Shown here piece by piece: positions 10,777 to 23,040 of a stretch of 64,000 nucleotides of DNA (positions within the stretch are counted from its first letter, which is position 1; each line of letters begins with the position of its first letter). Source of the stretch: Pampus argenteus (Eukaryota > Chordata > Actinopteri > Scombriformes > Stromateidae). Below the pieces are notes generated by a model that was given only the letters and a program-made list of their open reading frames with translations, was not told the DNA's origin and ran no database searches. The translations under genes were made by a program, and so were the position numbers. The DNA is taken from NCBI GenBank assembly GCA_036937835.1, contig CM072876.1, positions 9,985,501 to 10,049,500 of the forward strand. The letters are read 5' to 3'.

Positions 10777-12248
10777 ATCTCCTCTGGGCTCATCTTGTCA
10801 GGCCTGGTTGAGGCAACGGCTCTCCACGCTCGAGTCATTAACTGGAGAGAGCCAGAGCGAAGAGAAGCTCACAAGGGAGTCACTGACACGTTTCCTTCAC
10901 CTTGACATTGCCTGGAGGTTACACCATTTATTCCGTAGCAAAGTACAGTTCTGGGAGGTGAGAGGCATGTGAATCAAGGGACTTATTCCCTCGACTCTTG
11001 CTGGTCAAAGTGCGCCGAACTGTTGGAATGTGTGTTGAGACATGATCATGATCATGGTCAGTCATCTTCTTCAGGGAGGATGAAGCACTTGGTGAATATT
11101 AGCAGAAAACACAACAACACACACACTAGTCTTAACCTAATCCCGTGTTGTGACACAGCTGATTGTTGTATGTGTGATCAGTCAGTTGTAGCAGTTACAG
11201 CTGTGCGCTGTGTCTGTCTCCTCACGTTACCCAACAACACTGACTGCCTGTCAGCTGATCACCAACACAGACAAAAGGCAAACAGCCAATTTTACTTGAA
11301 TTGAGAAATAAGCATTTTAGAGATGATTTTACTTTGCATGTACGATATAAGATTTGGTATGTGAGCCCGCCGGGTGTGATTTGCTGGTAACCTGTATTCA
11401 CGCTCGACAGTTGTTCTCACTATATGTCAGTCAAAATAGTGCTGGAATGACTGACAGCTGCCTGTGGCTCCTGTAAATGTGTCTCCTGAATTAACCCTGT
11501 ACTGCCCTCAGAGGTTCCTATGATCGTCCCACATATCACTCTCCCTGCCCCCCCCTCCCTCGAGGGTGTTTAGGTAGAGCTGCCAGCGGAGTGGCGGCTG
11601 GTCCTGACGTGTGCTTTACCTCGGCTCTCTGGGGATTGAAGCCCAGCCAATGTGTAATTAAAAGAGCATAAAGACAGATCAAGCTCTCTTGCCGCTCTTT
11701 CTATTCAAGGCTGCCTCGAAGCGGAAACCTCTCCACGTATTGCTCTGTCAAGCTGCAGGGTATTCGTTTATTAAAATGTTCTATTGAACTTATCCTTGAT
11801 GAGAAGGATGTTTAAAAAAAAAAACAAAAAAAACCGACAGAATTCTCACAACAAGAGCCACTACTGTGGCATTATTTTAGAGGTTGATATATTACAAAAT
11901 ATAGAGTAAAAAAATTAAAAGCACACCACTGATTTAAACATTATAATCTTATATACAAGAAACTGATGGATGGCTATTCATTAAATGTTGAATGTATTAA
12001 TGAATTCATACTCTATAAATAAATATTTATGTTTTACATCACCCACTACCTCCATAAAGCTATGTTTTGTTTGTTTATTTTGTACAGCCAGTGATAATCC
12101 CTGATGAACTTGGATTCCCTGCCTAAGACACAAGTGTATTGAGCTGTTAGTAGGTGGAAGTCAGTGTCATCAGTAGTCAGTCATTTTTTCTGTCTTTTTT
12201 GTTTTGTTTCCTTTTCAATCTCACTGCTTTCCATCATGTTGAACTACT

Positions 12249-12288
12249 GTGTTTGACAGGCTGCACAAAATCCAGCCTGTCAGGACAC
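12249..12288. repeat. Inverted repeat, 10-bp perfect inner stem extended to 14 bp
   Basis: TGACAGGCTG at 12254-12263 is the reverse complement of 12273-12282, with a 9-nt loop. The outer GTGT/ACAC pair extends the stem across a 1x2 internal mismatch. It is a stable short hairpin in either strand's RNA, with no other clue to function. Confidence 0.85.
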
Positions 12289-13702
12289 TGAGTCCACACA
12301 TCACTCAATTTCTCACCTTGTCCCATTATTTTTCTTTACCTTTCCTTGCCCCCCCCCCCATTAAATGTGTACAGCTCAGTTGTACTTGTGATGTTTCTGT
12401 TTGTCTTTTTTTCCTTCATTCCCTGAAGTTACCAACATAAAATTGCTTCTTCTCTGTAAAATTCTGATAAACAGAAGATGTTCCACATACAGAATAAGTG
12501 ATAAATCCTGCAAAGACAGACTGCACGCATCTTGGACTATTGCCTGGGTCCCTTTGCCAGACCCCTTTTTAATATTCGCTTGCCTCTGTCTCAAATTAGT
12601 AATTCAGTTTCTCTTTCTGAGAACAGCGGGGGCATGTCGTTTTATCTGTTGAGGAGTATTCGTATCAGACCAATAAAATGAGAATTCAAAAATTCAATTC
12701 TCACCGCCTCCGACTGCTTGTCTTCTAGTCACAGATCTGATTATTTACACCCACGGTGAGCAATGGCACACCACCGTCAAAGTGATCAACACTTCTTGGC
12801 AGCAGCTGGAAAAAAATAAGGAGGGAAGGCCAAAGCCCAAACTGCTGAGGAGTCCAGACAGAATAAAGAGGTAAGATGCAGTTCATCTTCAGAGTGCTGA
12901 CTTTGGTTGTAAAATACTGTTGGCAGTGCTATGCATGGACTATCTATATCCTCAAGGCTTTCCCTGTGAGGGGAGTTCACATACTGGGAAAAGAAAAAAA
13001 TATTGTATTACTGTAAATAACCAGGGGTAGACCACAGTTAATGATGTGTTGTATATTTTGCAGACAGTGTGATTGAACATTGGTAAAGTCCTGCGTCTGG
13101 AAGATATGGTGGTTTAGGTTGCAGAGGAACGCAGAGGTGATGGTTGTTCTGGGGTCTATTCTGGGGTGACTGACATGTTGTGTTCTGTCAATGGACTGTA
13201 ACACAACTGATGGATAAAACTACCAGGAAATTACCCCAAAATGTTCCTGGAAAACTAGAGGTTCTAGTTTTGTATGGTTTGAGGTTATCTAATAAATTAC
13301 AGCTAGAGTAAGTGCTGCAATTTATATGAACATGGGTAAAAAATAAACTTTTTTTTTTCCATCCTTGCATTAAGTTGTTCAGTGGATAACTGTTTTGTTT
13401 TTTTTAAACAGCAATTTCTCGAAGGAGATTTCAAGAGATAAATAACAATTTATAAACAAATCATGAGTTTCGTATTTTTCAAAACTAAATCGAAGGATGT
13501 CAACCCAAGGATGTGTAATCAATGTATATTTATGAGTGTAATGCGATAGCCATTTAAAATAATCAATATTTACTGCCTTACTGATAACCAAGGCTGCTTG
13601 TTTATAGCAGCTAAGCCATGCCCTTGAGGCTCTACTGGAAGGCATGTGTCCTCATACATCAGTGCACACGCACAGACTTGTGTATATGCACCCTTACACA
13701 CC

Positions 13703-13728
13703 CACACATACACACGTGTGTGTGTGTG
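13703..13728. repeat. AC-to-GT switch around CACGTG
   Basis: An imperfect AC array passes directly into a GT array through ACACACGTGTGT, making a near-palindrome with Z-DNA and cruciform potential. The central CACGTG is also an E-box, but in this repeat context it is probably incidental. Confidence 0.85.
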
Positions 13729-14984
13729 ATAGCCCCACCAGGTCAGAGACCCTATTACCACAACAGGTTCCAATCTTGTCCAATTCTAGTCAGCATGGGC
13801 CCACAGACAAAGCCCTGGCAATGGGGTTACACTCAGAAAACACTGGTATTAAAACTTTCAGGACTGCAGAGGGAGGACTGAAAAAAGATTTGAGATTGAT
13901 GGCAGAGTGAAGAGCGTGTGCTGGCAGCGTGGGATATTACAGTCCTAGCATGTGCTGGCACGATGGAATTATTGAGTATCATCGTCATTTACACACACAC
14001 ACCTCCGTGCACACAAAGGCTGAAGTCAAAGGATGAGAGCATACTTTCACAAGAGGCAAACTGAAAGGGGCAACACTGGATGGTTGTTCAGACAGACAAA
14101 CACCACGTTTATCTTTAGTGCCAAAAGCAGTAAGCAATGTGTTGTGATGTGATATAGAGTAGCAAATAGATGGAGTAAAGAGTTAGCTTTGGTTTCCTAT
14201 ATTCAACTTGACAGTAATATTTTTCTAACCGTAACCATAGTAATTTTAGTTGCACAGGATGTCAGGTCAAAAAAATAATAATTCATTAACCATCTTTTGA
14301 AAAGCACTGACAAAAGACCTAGCTTGTCATGAAGATATGAGGACGGGTCAAAGCTGCATTGTAATAGTCAAATTACACACACACCCCTCAGGTTGTGAAA
14401 ACACTTGGATCTGTGCCGTCAGCCAGCCTCTGTGTGAAATATGGACACCTATCCTCAGTTCTTCTCTCTTGCTCTACCTCAGTTCCCCTTGGCTGCCTTT
14501 AATTACAGATAGAGGGATAATAGAACAGTAGAGGGCCAACCTGCCGGGAAAAGGGGAAATAAGAGTGAGCAGTGGTGGTCACAGGAGCCAACAGGGTGCT
14601 GGGATTAGAAATCATCTTTTCCTGGATGGTAAGCCTGCACAGGCAGGTTGGGCACAGTGCCACCCACCCTCTCACAGATACTAGTCAAAAAATGATCGAT
14701 TACTGTGTCCTTGCTCAAGATGGAGCCAGGCTGGAGGCCCAGGGGCTGTGAGCCACGGCTGAGCTGAAGTCGTCTTACCGACAGAGTGAACAATGAGATT
14801 CTGTCAGTGATGAGACCTTTGCTCAGCATTATTCAAAGAGAATGAGACATAACAGGTGAGTGGTTTGAATAATTAGCAGGAGGTGTAACCCCTCTGTTCA
14901 TGTTATGCCTCGTATTATTACAGTGTGGTCTCTTCTTTGTGGTTTCTCAAGGTTAATTGATGAGAAATAATGGATCACGGAGCT

Positions 14985-14995
14985 GGGGGGGGGGG
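14985..14995 (+). repeat. G11 homopolymer
   Basis: An eleven-G run in otherwise unique sequence. It is prone to sequencing and length error. Confidence 0.95.
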
Positions 14996-15880
14996 TTTGT
15001 GGTGTTTGTTGGCAGGATGTTTCGTAACCAGCCCTGAAGCAACCCACTGGCCCAGAAATACCATTTAATAAAGATTAGCTCTCTTTCTCACAGACCTCAT
15101 TCTCCTTCTTAATTAAAAGATGAAGATAAAAAATTGGTGGGCTGCAAGTATCAGGAAATATCCCGAGGACTTCTTACGCGAAACACAGCTCAGTGCCCAC
15201 ATGAAAGGATGGGACTAATACATATTTAATGCCAATGGGAAACAGCTTAGATCAGTTCCTTTACTCAGAGCACTGGGAAAACTAAAAATACTGTTACTAT
15301 AACCCTCTGCTCCTTGGGCTGTATGAATGTGTGCAGCACGGTGTGTGTGTAAATAGGAATATACTACACAGTATACTTGTGCGTATATACCTGTGTGTGT
15401 GTACATATGTGAGTGTGTGTGTTTGCGTGTCTGCGGGGGGTGGGGTGGGATTCACTAAGCATGATTGCACAGCAGGACTTACTTCCTGTATAAAGGAGAA
15501 TAACACAGTGGGGAAACATCCTCACACACATCACAACAACTACAGGATCAACGTCTTAGCTTCATGTAATGTCTTTCACTACTTCCTAGAGAGAAAAACA
15601 TGCTTGTCTTTATTATCCACTTTCATTGAATGATAACACTCATGCTAGTTAGACTATAAAAAACAGGCATAATTCCATTTTTTTTTCTTTTGTTAGGCTG
15701 AAGGAGAAATGAATATATGCATAAGTATAAAAATGTTTCTATATTTTCACTTAATTTGTTAAATTGAATTCACTAAGGCTGCTGTGTTGGGCGTGTCTGC
15801 AGACGTAGGTATGTGTGTTACTGTAATGGCCATAAAAATACACATTTTCCTCCCACTAGACTTCAAAGAATTCCAGTAGA

Positions 15881-16004
15881 GTTTAAAGGACCATACCGGC
15901 AGTTTGCATGTTTTTTTTCCATTTTGGCAAATCTCTTTACATCCCAGTTCACCAATTTGATGTATTTTTCTTCTGCTTCAGGTATCTATTGGGTTCCTTA
16001 AAAC
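15881..16004. mobile_element. Possible MITE-like relic
   Basis: The left end reads GTTTAAAGGACCATACC. The right end, read on the opposite strand, begins GTTTTAAGGAACCCA. The two match over about the first dozen bases with one or two changes, resembling short terminal inverted repeats about 124 bp apart. The TTTAAAGG start is typical of several fish non-autonomous DNA elements. There is no coding capacity. The family is not identified and the ends could be coincidence. Confidence 0.3.
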
Positions 16005-16804
16005 TACTCATTTCATACAATATTTGTATTATATAGACACTGATTGCCTTTTCTTCAGTTTCAAATGTGACACAAAATAACAATGATAATGCACAAGTGA
16101 TCACTTGGAATGTATTCCTATTTTATGTAAACTCCTCACTCATTCCTCAAAGCTAAATATCATGTCTGACATTGTTGCAGATAACATTTTCTGTTTCATC
16201 AATGTCTCAGGTTAGTACTGAACTGGAAAAGCACCTGGAAAATGTACCCAAGTACCAATGAATTGTGCTTCTACAGGAACCTGAGTAGACCACAGCAAAT
16301 TCACAATGACGTACATAAGTCGATTTAGGCATAGGAAAAGGAAATGCAAAATTCACTTCCTGAAAATGTGCAGTCTTATGGCTCACAGCAAAATTTCATA
16401 AAATATCCGTCAACCACATATCCCTTCTCCCTTTTGGTCTTTTGCACAGCACTGCCATCTTTCTTTCTAATCCTTTTCTCTCTGTGCCCGTCCCCTTTTT
16501 TGCCATTTTCTTTACCCCAAGGGCTTGACAATTTTCACCGAAATATAAAGCTTGGGTATGTGAGAGGTTAAGATGACTGGGGTTTATACGCATAATGTTT
16601 CTTTCATTCCATATGACATTAAACTAAGTCCCTAAGAGGCCTATTGAATTCATTATGTTTATGTTTTTTTAATAGGCATCAAAATGAGCTTTCAGAAACT
16701 ATGGAGTAACACACGTTTGTAGACCTTACTGTTTAGACCTGAATAAGGGTACATGGGAGCTGTTGTTGCTGATATTTTAGCCAATTTTGACAAGCAAGCG
16801 TTGA
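16005..16804. other. Non-coding AT-rich spacer
   Basis: Nothing coding was recognised. The stretch directly 3' (in LINE orientation) of the reverse-transcriptase relic shows no clear 3' terminal microsatellite, so the LINE copy may be truncated or decayed at this end. Confidence 0.6.
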
Positions 16805-17600
16805 TGTTTTAAATTTGACGCAGACAGCAACTGGGAACCATTGGATGGATATTAACAGGGGAGTGATGTGCTGGTTGAAGACCAGATAGAGGGACTGGTT
16901 GGGGTGACAAGGAGCTCAATTTTAGAGAGGTTAAGCCATGCCGAGATATCGGCAAGGCATGACGAGATCTGTGCAGAGACTTTTCCCGCAGGAATGATAG
17001 GAAGAGGGTATCATCAGCATGATTGCACCAAATGAGGTGATGTATATTGAGAAGAGGAGGGGACCAAGCACTGACTCTTGAGGAACCCTTGAATAAGCCA
17101 TGTGGTTTAGACACACTCCCCTCCAAGACACTCTAAAAGATCTCCCTGAGAGATAGACATGAACCAGCGGAGGGCAGATCCTGAGATGCCGAGCTCAGTT
17201 AGTGTAGGGAGGAGAGCTGGTTAGCCGTGTAACTGACAGGAATGCAGTCTTGGTAGAGTGACCCCGCTTAAAGCCAGACTGATTCAGATCATACAGGTCT
17301 TCTCAGAAAGGACTTCAGAGACTTGGTTAAACACTGCACACTCAAGTATTTTTGATAGGAAGGGTGAGAGTAAAACCAGCCTGTAGTTTTTAATTTTGGG
17401 CTTTGGGTTGAGTGTAGGTTTTTTTGAGGAGCAGAGTGTCCCAAGCTTCCTTAAATGCAGTTGTAAGTAAGGGATTGATGATGTGGGTGACTGCAGGGCT
17501 AAGTGTGGGTGAAATAGTCTATAGCAGGTTGAACGGTATTATGTCCAATGGACAAGTAGTAGGAGTGAGGCCCTGTTAGCTGACAGCGGTAGACTGAGTC
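16805..17600 (-). mobile_element. Decayed LINE reverse transcriptase, L2/CR1-like clade
   Basis: Read on the minus strand, this is a broken reverse-transcriptase domain of a non-LTR retrotransposon. Conserved blocks appear in the right order but in different frames. A KNYR...LSKILE block lies at about 17400-17335. A SGFKRGHSTKTAFLSV-type block is at 17278-17230. A LGISGSALRWF block near 17195-17160 is in another frame from the following YLSGRSFRVSWRG block. VPQ-SVLGPLLFSIY is at 17086-17040. HADDT, in place of the catalytic YADDT, is at 17021-17007 in a different frame. LADISAW...LSK-ELLV lies at about 16955-16905. Stops and frameshifts show the copy is dead. Family motifs place it with L2/CR1-like elements. 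No endonuclease domain or ORF1 is visible, which fits the usual 5' truncation. Confidence 0.93.
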
Positions 17601-18738
17601 AGTCAGGCTCAGAGAATTGGTTACCGTTGGCAGAAAGGAAGGTGGAGGAGAAGGTGGATTTGGGATTTATTTAAAAGCAGAAAACGTACTTTTCTATACT
17701 AAAACAATTAAAACTAAAACTAAAGTAAACTATTTTTCACCATCAAGACCTTCAAAAGTTGACACTTCCCCTAATACTTATGGCACCATGAAGACCTCCA
17801 GCATACAGCAGGAAACACTCATGAAATCAGGAAGAAAATTCTACTCTCTGTGGATTTACCTAGTACATGTAGGTTGAATGCACCACAGCAGGATGGTGAG
17901 TACGAGAAGAAGACGGATGGCTCTATTGATATTGAAGGTCATGGTGCGCCAGCCGCAGACTAGTGGAGTTCCTCCAGCAGTGGGCTCTCCTCTCTCCTGG
18001 GGCAGCTAGCTATAAAACATCTGGCGTTTCATGTTGGTGTGTATGTGAGGAAATGACACAAAACACACAGCTGTATTTTCTGGATAGGATCTCACTCTCC
18101 CAGAATGACTATCAAGGCCCTTCAAGCTCCCTGAGTGAGTGACTAACTTAATTTTAGATGGATCAAGTGCCATGTGGAGAAAATAAAGACAATGAAAGTC
18201 TACAAACTGCTGCGCAAATAGCCTGCCGTTCATTTGATTAAGAGTGAGAAAACAACCAGAGGTCTGCCTCAGTGTTCAGTGGCAGTGGCCTTTGGCTTGT
18301 TGGACTTTACGGTGAATGCAAATCAGAGGACTCTCTGAGCTGCTCCCCAGAGCCGAAGAGCTGTTGGAAACAACTCTAAAAAGGCCAGACATGCATGGCA
18401 CCGCTATATATACATTTAATAACCAATACACACTAGTCATGTTTTAAAAAAAAAAACATTAAACCAGCCTAAAGCAGCTCCTTTATAAAACATTTGTTCC
18501 ATCTACAAAAAACAAGGATTACGACTGAACAGTCGAACACCAGGCAAAACCAATCTTTCATCCAACCAGTCTCACATATAATACATTTGCGATCACTAGA
18601 GGCATAGGGGATTATACTGAGACTCAATTCCCTCCTCAAATCCCACTAACTCCATGTTAATTATTCAAAAATAGAAACTCGTTAACACAGTAAATATTAT
18701 GACCTAATTTTGTCGAGATTGGAATTTTGAATGATTGG

Positions 18739-18774
<36 letters not shown>

Positions 18775-21022
18775 ACATGAAGTTGGCAGGTCTGATAGGG
18801 AAAAAAATGTTTTAAGGTTTACATTACGTTACTTTTCCTCCCAAGAATATTACCTGACCATCTTTGCAGTTTATTGTAGCTCCATACCATAAACTTTCCT
18901 TCAAACGCAAAAAGTATTCAGTCAAGGCTTTGAATTCACTCAAATGCTTTTTTTTATAACAATAACATTTCAAATCAGGCAAATTGGGGCAAATGTTTTC
19001 TTCAGATGCGTTATATGTAGGCAACATGCACTGACGACTGAGAAAGAGAAACATAATGTGTCCATAGGCATGTCTGCAAGTGTGATTGCTGCATATGTGT
19101 GCATGCACTAGCAGCGACTGTATGTGTGAAAGTGTGTGGGCTTGTGTGCATAGTAATGAGAGTGCAGGCGGTAATGAGAGGCTGTGTGGAGCTGGTGCCA
19201 CTGCAAAGCCATGGATACATTGTATTGATCTGCTCTACCACTGGGAGGACTGGAGCTAGATAATGATGACTATCTGTGATCTTTCATTCTTGCCCTCTGT
19301 GTCTCCATCTCTGTTTGTCTGTCTGGTTGTCTGGTTGTCCCTCAGTAAAAAAAGAAATGCAAATTACATTTAGTAGCCAAGTTGTTGTTATGTTATGTAC
19401 TAGGCCTACTGTACATGTAAGCATGCATTGGTCTACAGAGAAACCTGAAATATGAAATACATAGGAGACATTTAACAATTATGATTCTCTTTGAGAATAT
19501 CAGTGAAGATGATCTTATTTTTTTTGCTTCATTAAAAAAAAGGATTGTCTTGTATTTGGTCCCCAATAGCAGTGCAATTGTTCCAGCCATTGCAAAGTGC
19601 TAATACATAGCATCAGTTCTCAAGAGGCTTCAAATCAACATGCATGTCTTCTGTAACCATCAGCCAGACTACTGGAAGTCCTTTTTATGTCCCATAAGCA
19701 GCCAGCAATTTCTGAAATCAGCTCCATTTTAATGTCTTGCCTCCCGCTCACGACACATTTGTGAACATAAAGTATTACATTTATAAACACCTCAAACTCA
19801 AACCAGGAAAATGTGCAGGATAACCAGCAAATAGGACAAATGAGAAAGACATACTCCAAGAAAGAAAACCAAAGACAAACACTCTAAAACAAAGACTTTT
19901 TTTTCTATCACCTGCTCCTTTTCTGAGAGTTATTGTCACAATATATATAAAAAAAAAAAATCACTTATTATCCTCACTGCAGAGGTACACAGAGAAATAA
20001 ATAAAGTGGCCATAGCAAACTGGAACACACATTGTCAAGCCTTGGCCTATGTACAATGATGAAAGCAATAATAGCTCAAAACAACTGAAGTTGATAAATC
20101 AGTTCATAGATTTATCAAACAACCACTAATCAATAAGCCAATTCGGAGCACTTGAAAAATTCAGCAACACAAGCTCCAGAGCTGCTTTGCATCCAGGAAG
20201 AACCCTCTAATTCGCCTTTAAATCCTGCCATTCTCTTTTGAAACTACATTATTCAATCAGACACAGCTCCATGCATAACACAGACATCAGCCTGATAAGA
20301 AACTTGCACTGGTCATTTGTCATCCACATCTGAGGTCTGTTGACAACATGCTCAAACATCTTCCTCCTATTTCACCACATCGCCACCGCGACTGACGCTC
20401 TAATGCCCCCTTCATGTCCGCTTCATGGTTGGCTGGAGTCGTCATTAATCGCTGGCCTTGAATGATGATTGGGTGAATAATGTGAAGACTTGTTTACTGG
20501 TAGCCAATAATTGGATGTCTCACATGTCAGTCAAGTTGGTCATAGCTGAATGCGTGTACATGCATAGAGAATGAGCGACTGGTGGAGCAGAAGTTGGTTT
20601 TTTTTGTTATGAGTATCACATCTCTGGTTTTTAATCAATGGTGCAGATGAGAAGGAATTAATATGTGAAGAAGAGAGGAAGACAAACCCCCAATGCTCTC
20701 TCTTGCCTTTCTGAAATAACATCTCCTCCCTTCTTTTCCTCCTGTACATTTCCTTTTCATAAACGCATGAATCCGTTTTTTAAGAAAATGTCCCCCATTC
20801 AAACTGTAAAAACAAGAGTAGGTGATTATGACTAATCCAGATGTCCAATAGTACAGTAAGTCAACAGTACAAATGTCTCCAGTCCAAAACACACATGCTG
20901 CAGGCTTACATGTCCTCATCTCTCACTTCACAAACTAACATAAGTATGTCTTGTTGCACTCAAAGTTTGCATTATTTCTTTTTGCAGTAACATGACATAC
21001 AGCATGTACTGTGGTAGATGAT
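17601..21022. other. Non-coding AT-rich sequence
   Basis: It holds a (GT)n array and several A runs. Two repeat-free patches look more constrained than their surroundings: 18240-18400 (with ATGCAAAT near 18317) and 20390-20540 (ATTAATCG, several TGATGATTG-like strings). No coding region was recognised. Confidence 0.65.
18741..18773 (+). repeat. (GT)16 microsatellite
   Basis: A pure GT array ending in GTGCACATG. Confidence 0.98.
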
Positions 21023-21287
21023 GTTAAAGGTCGGGTTCACCCAAATAACAACAGAGCACAGTTTTTGTCACTTATATATAGTTCAAGTTAGGTGATATTT
21101 GTCTCTGGGATTTTATGTCCATATGAAATGGTTCAGATCCATCTTGAGTAACTGGATATTTCAAATGTAATTTTTCAATACTGCAAGCATTTCATACGGT
21201 GAGCAAATGAAATGGCAACTATCTGCATGGCTAGATTATAAAATTGTTGGGTTTTTTTTCATAATTTGGGTAAATGAGCCTTTAAAC
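21023..21287. mobile_element. Probable MITE (non-autonomous DNA transposon relic)
   Basis: The left end GTTAAAGG...GGGTTCACCCAAATAA and the right end, read on the opposite strand as GTTTAAAGG...CATTTACCCAAATTA, form imperfect terminal inverted repeats of about 26 bp. The element between them is about 265 bp and has no coding capacity. The GGGTTCACCCAAAT signature at the end and the internal AAATGAAATGGCAACTAT-type string are features I associate with abundant short non-autonomous elements in teleost genomes. The target-site duplication is not clear, so the superfamily is not assigned. Confidence 0.65.
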
Positions 21288-21588
21288 TCCTATCACATCC
21301 TTTATTTATTCTTTATTTACACTGCAGCAGCCTTAAGGTGGAGCAGCGGCATGGTAACAGTGGAAAAGGTAAATGATCAGTAATGATAAAATGGGACCTA
21401 CGGGTTCAGCAAAGGCAAAAAAAAACCATACTTACCCTCGGCTATAATTTTTATTACCATCAGTGCAATTAAAAGCTTATTCTCCAACTTAACCAAGCAG
21501 GGAGTATAGTCTCTGAGAGCACTTGGGCAGAAAATGACAAATTAAAAGTGAACATTCTTATGCTAATATATAAATAATCTACCTGGAC

Positions 21589-21590
<2 letters not shown>

Positions 21591-21646
<56 letters not shown>
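21591..21646 (+). repeat. (GT)28 microsatellite
   Basis: The longest pure dinucleotide array in the window (56 nt). Confidence 0.98.
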
Positions 21647-21648
<2 letters not shown>

Positions 21649-22428
21649 TGTGCCTGAAGTAGAGTGTGTGACGTCTGTAGTAGTATGTCCTTGGGGGGTG
21701 AAGCTATGTTATTATAGGAAGTAATCTCATGAGGAAATGGAATATTCATGAGCGTCGTGTTGCCCTTAAAACAAAGCACAATGCCTCTCAAATAGTCCCA
21801 AATGGTCATCCATACGGATATAAAAGCAGCGTGGCATTTAATAAAAATGAAACATACCACATGCATAAACATGAAGTACTATATGAATGTCACTGAAGAG
21901 AGTTCTATTTCAAAATGCGATATCTACTATTTGGAAAAAACCAAAAAAAACCAAGGCGTCTAACAAAGTTACCACTGGCATAAAAAAGTAAAACCTGCCA
22001 GTGAATATCATTTGTTATTTATTGTCCTCAACCAGATTAAATATAACCCCAAAAAAATAGCTACACCTATCATTTTAAAATTAAACCCTACAGATACAGT
22101 AGACTTCCCGAAAACAATGTATAAAACCTTGTTCTAAATGTGTGCAAAAAAACCTACATTTTTAAAAAAATAGGCTTTAATAATATAGATCCAGAACATG
22201 ACTAAATACGAAACTATTATTGTAAGGAGCAGATAGGAAGCCGACTTACTTACGGTATTTATTTATTTTGTTAATAAAAAAAGCAGCGTTTCAGGAGCCT
22301 TGGAGCAGTATGGAGAGGCACAAAAAAGGAAATGAATACAATGGCTATTCTACAAAGATGAATGACAGATTCTCAAGACTATCCGCTGTTTTTCACATTA
22401 AATTGTCTTTCTCTCTCCGTGTCTCTCC

Positions 22429-22430
<2 letters not shown>

Positions 22431-22464
<34 letters not shown>
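22431..22464 (+). repeat. (CA)17 microsatellite
   Basis: A pure CA array immediately preceded by a CTCTCTCC-type pyrimidine stretch. Confidence 0.98.
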
Positions 22465-22466
<2 letters not shown>

Positions 22467-22980
22467 AACCAAAGAGCCCCAGCAATTACCCCTGAAATAA
22501 CCTCCTTGATTGATATCTCAATTACGCTATGCCAACCTTGTGTGTTATCTTGTCTCACACACACTCTTCCCGTCCCCATTCTCAACTGCTCAATGGAAGC
22601 GTATAGGAGGATCGAGGTGACCTTGTTTTTCTGTTTTCCTTTTGGAGCTTCTTTCCACAGCCTTTATCCATCCAATTTTTTTTTTCTGTCTCTGTGATAC
22701 AAAGCTGATAAATTAGAGAAGTGGTCGACTCATCGTGAAAGAAAAAAAAAAAAACTTTCAGGTCATTTTGTTTTATGATTCAGAAACAACAGGATGTCTC
22801 TCACCTGGTTGCCAAAGACAACGACTCGAATCAAAGTGCAACAAAACAAGGTTCACTGAATCAAGTTAGTATCTCTGTGACAGAATCAGGCGTTAAGATG
22901 ATGATGAGAAGCTGCTGTTGCATGTTTGTTTGACGAGACAGAAGCCAAAAGACAACATAAAAAGGAAATATTTAAGGCAT

Positions 22981-23018
22981 TTATTCTTACCTGAGCACAG
23001 TGGAAAAGAAGAAGAGTC
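22981..23018 (-). promoter_or_regulatory. Candidate recursive splice site (acceptor abutting donor)
   Basis: On the minus strand a pyrimidine tract (CTCTTCTTTTCCACTGTGCT) ends in CAG at 22993-22991 and is followed at once by GTAAGAATAA (22990-22981). No other AG occurs on that strand for about 100 nt upstream (to about 23095), a long AG-exclusion zone like those of functional acceptors. A TGAC string with its A 23 nt before the CAG could be a branch point. The juxtaposition fits a ratchet point at which an upstream exon joins and regenerates a donor. It could instead be the donor end of an ordinary non-coding exon, or a pseudo-site. Confidence 0.35.
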
Positions 23019-23040
23019 ATCGCAGAGACCAGACAGCGTG

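Larger units (their letters stand above)
9528..12248. other. Non-coding AT-rich sequence
   Basis: It contains T23 and (CT)25 tracts, a 16-bp repetitive palindrome CATGATCATGATCATG at 11041-11056 and mixed A runs near 11813-11834. No coding region was recognised. Confidence 0.72.
12289..15880. other. Non-coding AT-rich sequence
   Basis: It contains a C9 run near 12351, a G11 run at 14985, an AC/GT switch near 13703 and TG-rich patches near 15405-15435. A 68-nt segment at 12803-12870 (plus) is open in one frame and ends in GAG|GTAAGA, but its upstream acceptor is poor and the peptide is not recognisable. A CAG|GTGAGT donor-like site at about 14854 lacks a pyrimidine tract. Confidence 0.68.
21288..22980. 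other. Non-coding sequence with two long dinucleotide arrays
   Basis: Apart from the (GT)28 and (CA)17 arrays it is AT-rich unique DNA with several A runs. A CCAG|GTGAGAG donor-like string lies on the minus strand at about 22807-22798, downstream (in minus orientation) of the splice-like site at 22991. Confidence 0.65.

Noticed and set aside
12803..12870. 68-nt open segment ending in GAG|GTAAGA, plus strand
   Set aside because: One frame is open, but the upstream acceptor has almost no pyrimidine tract and the peptide matches nothing I recognise.
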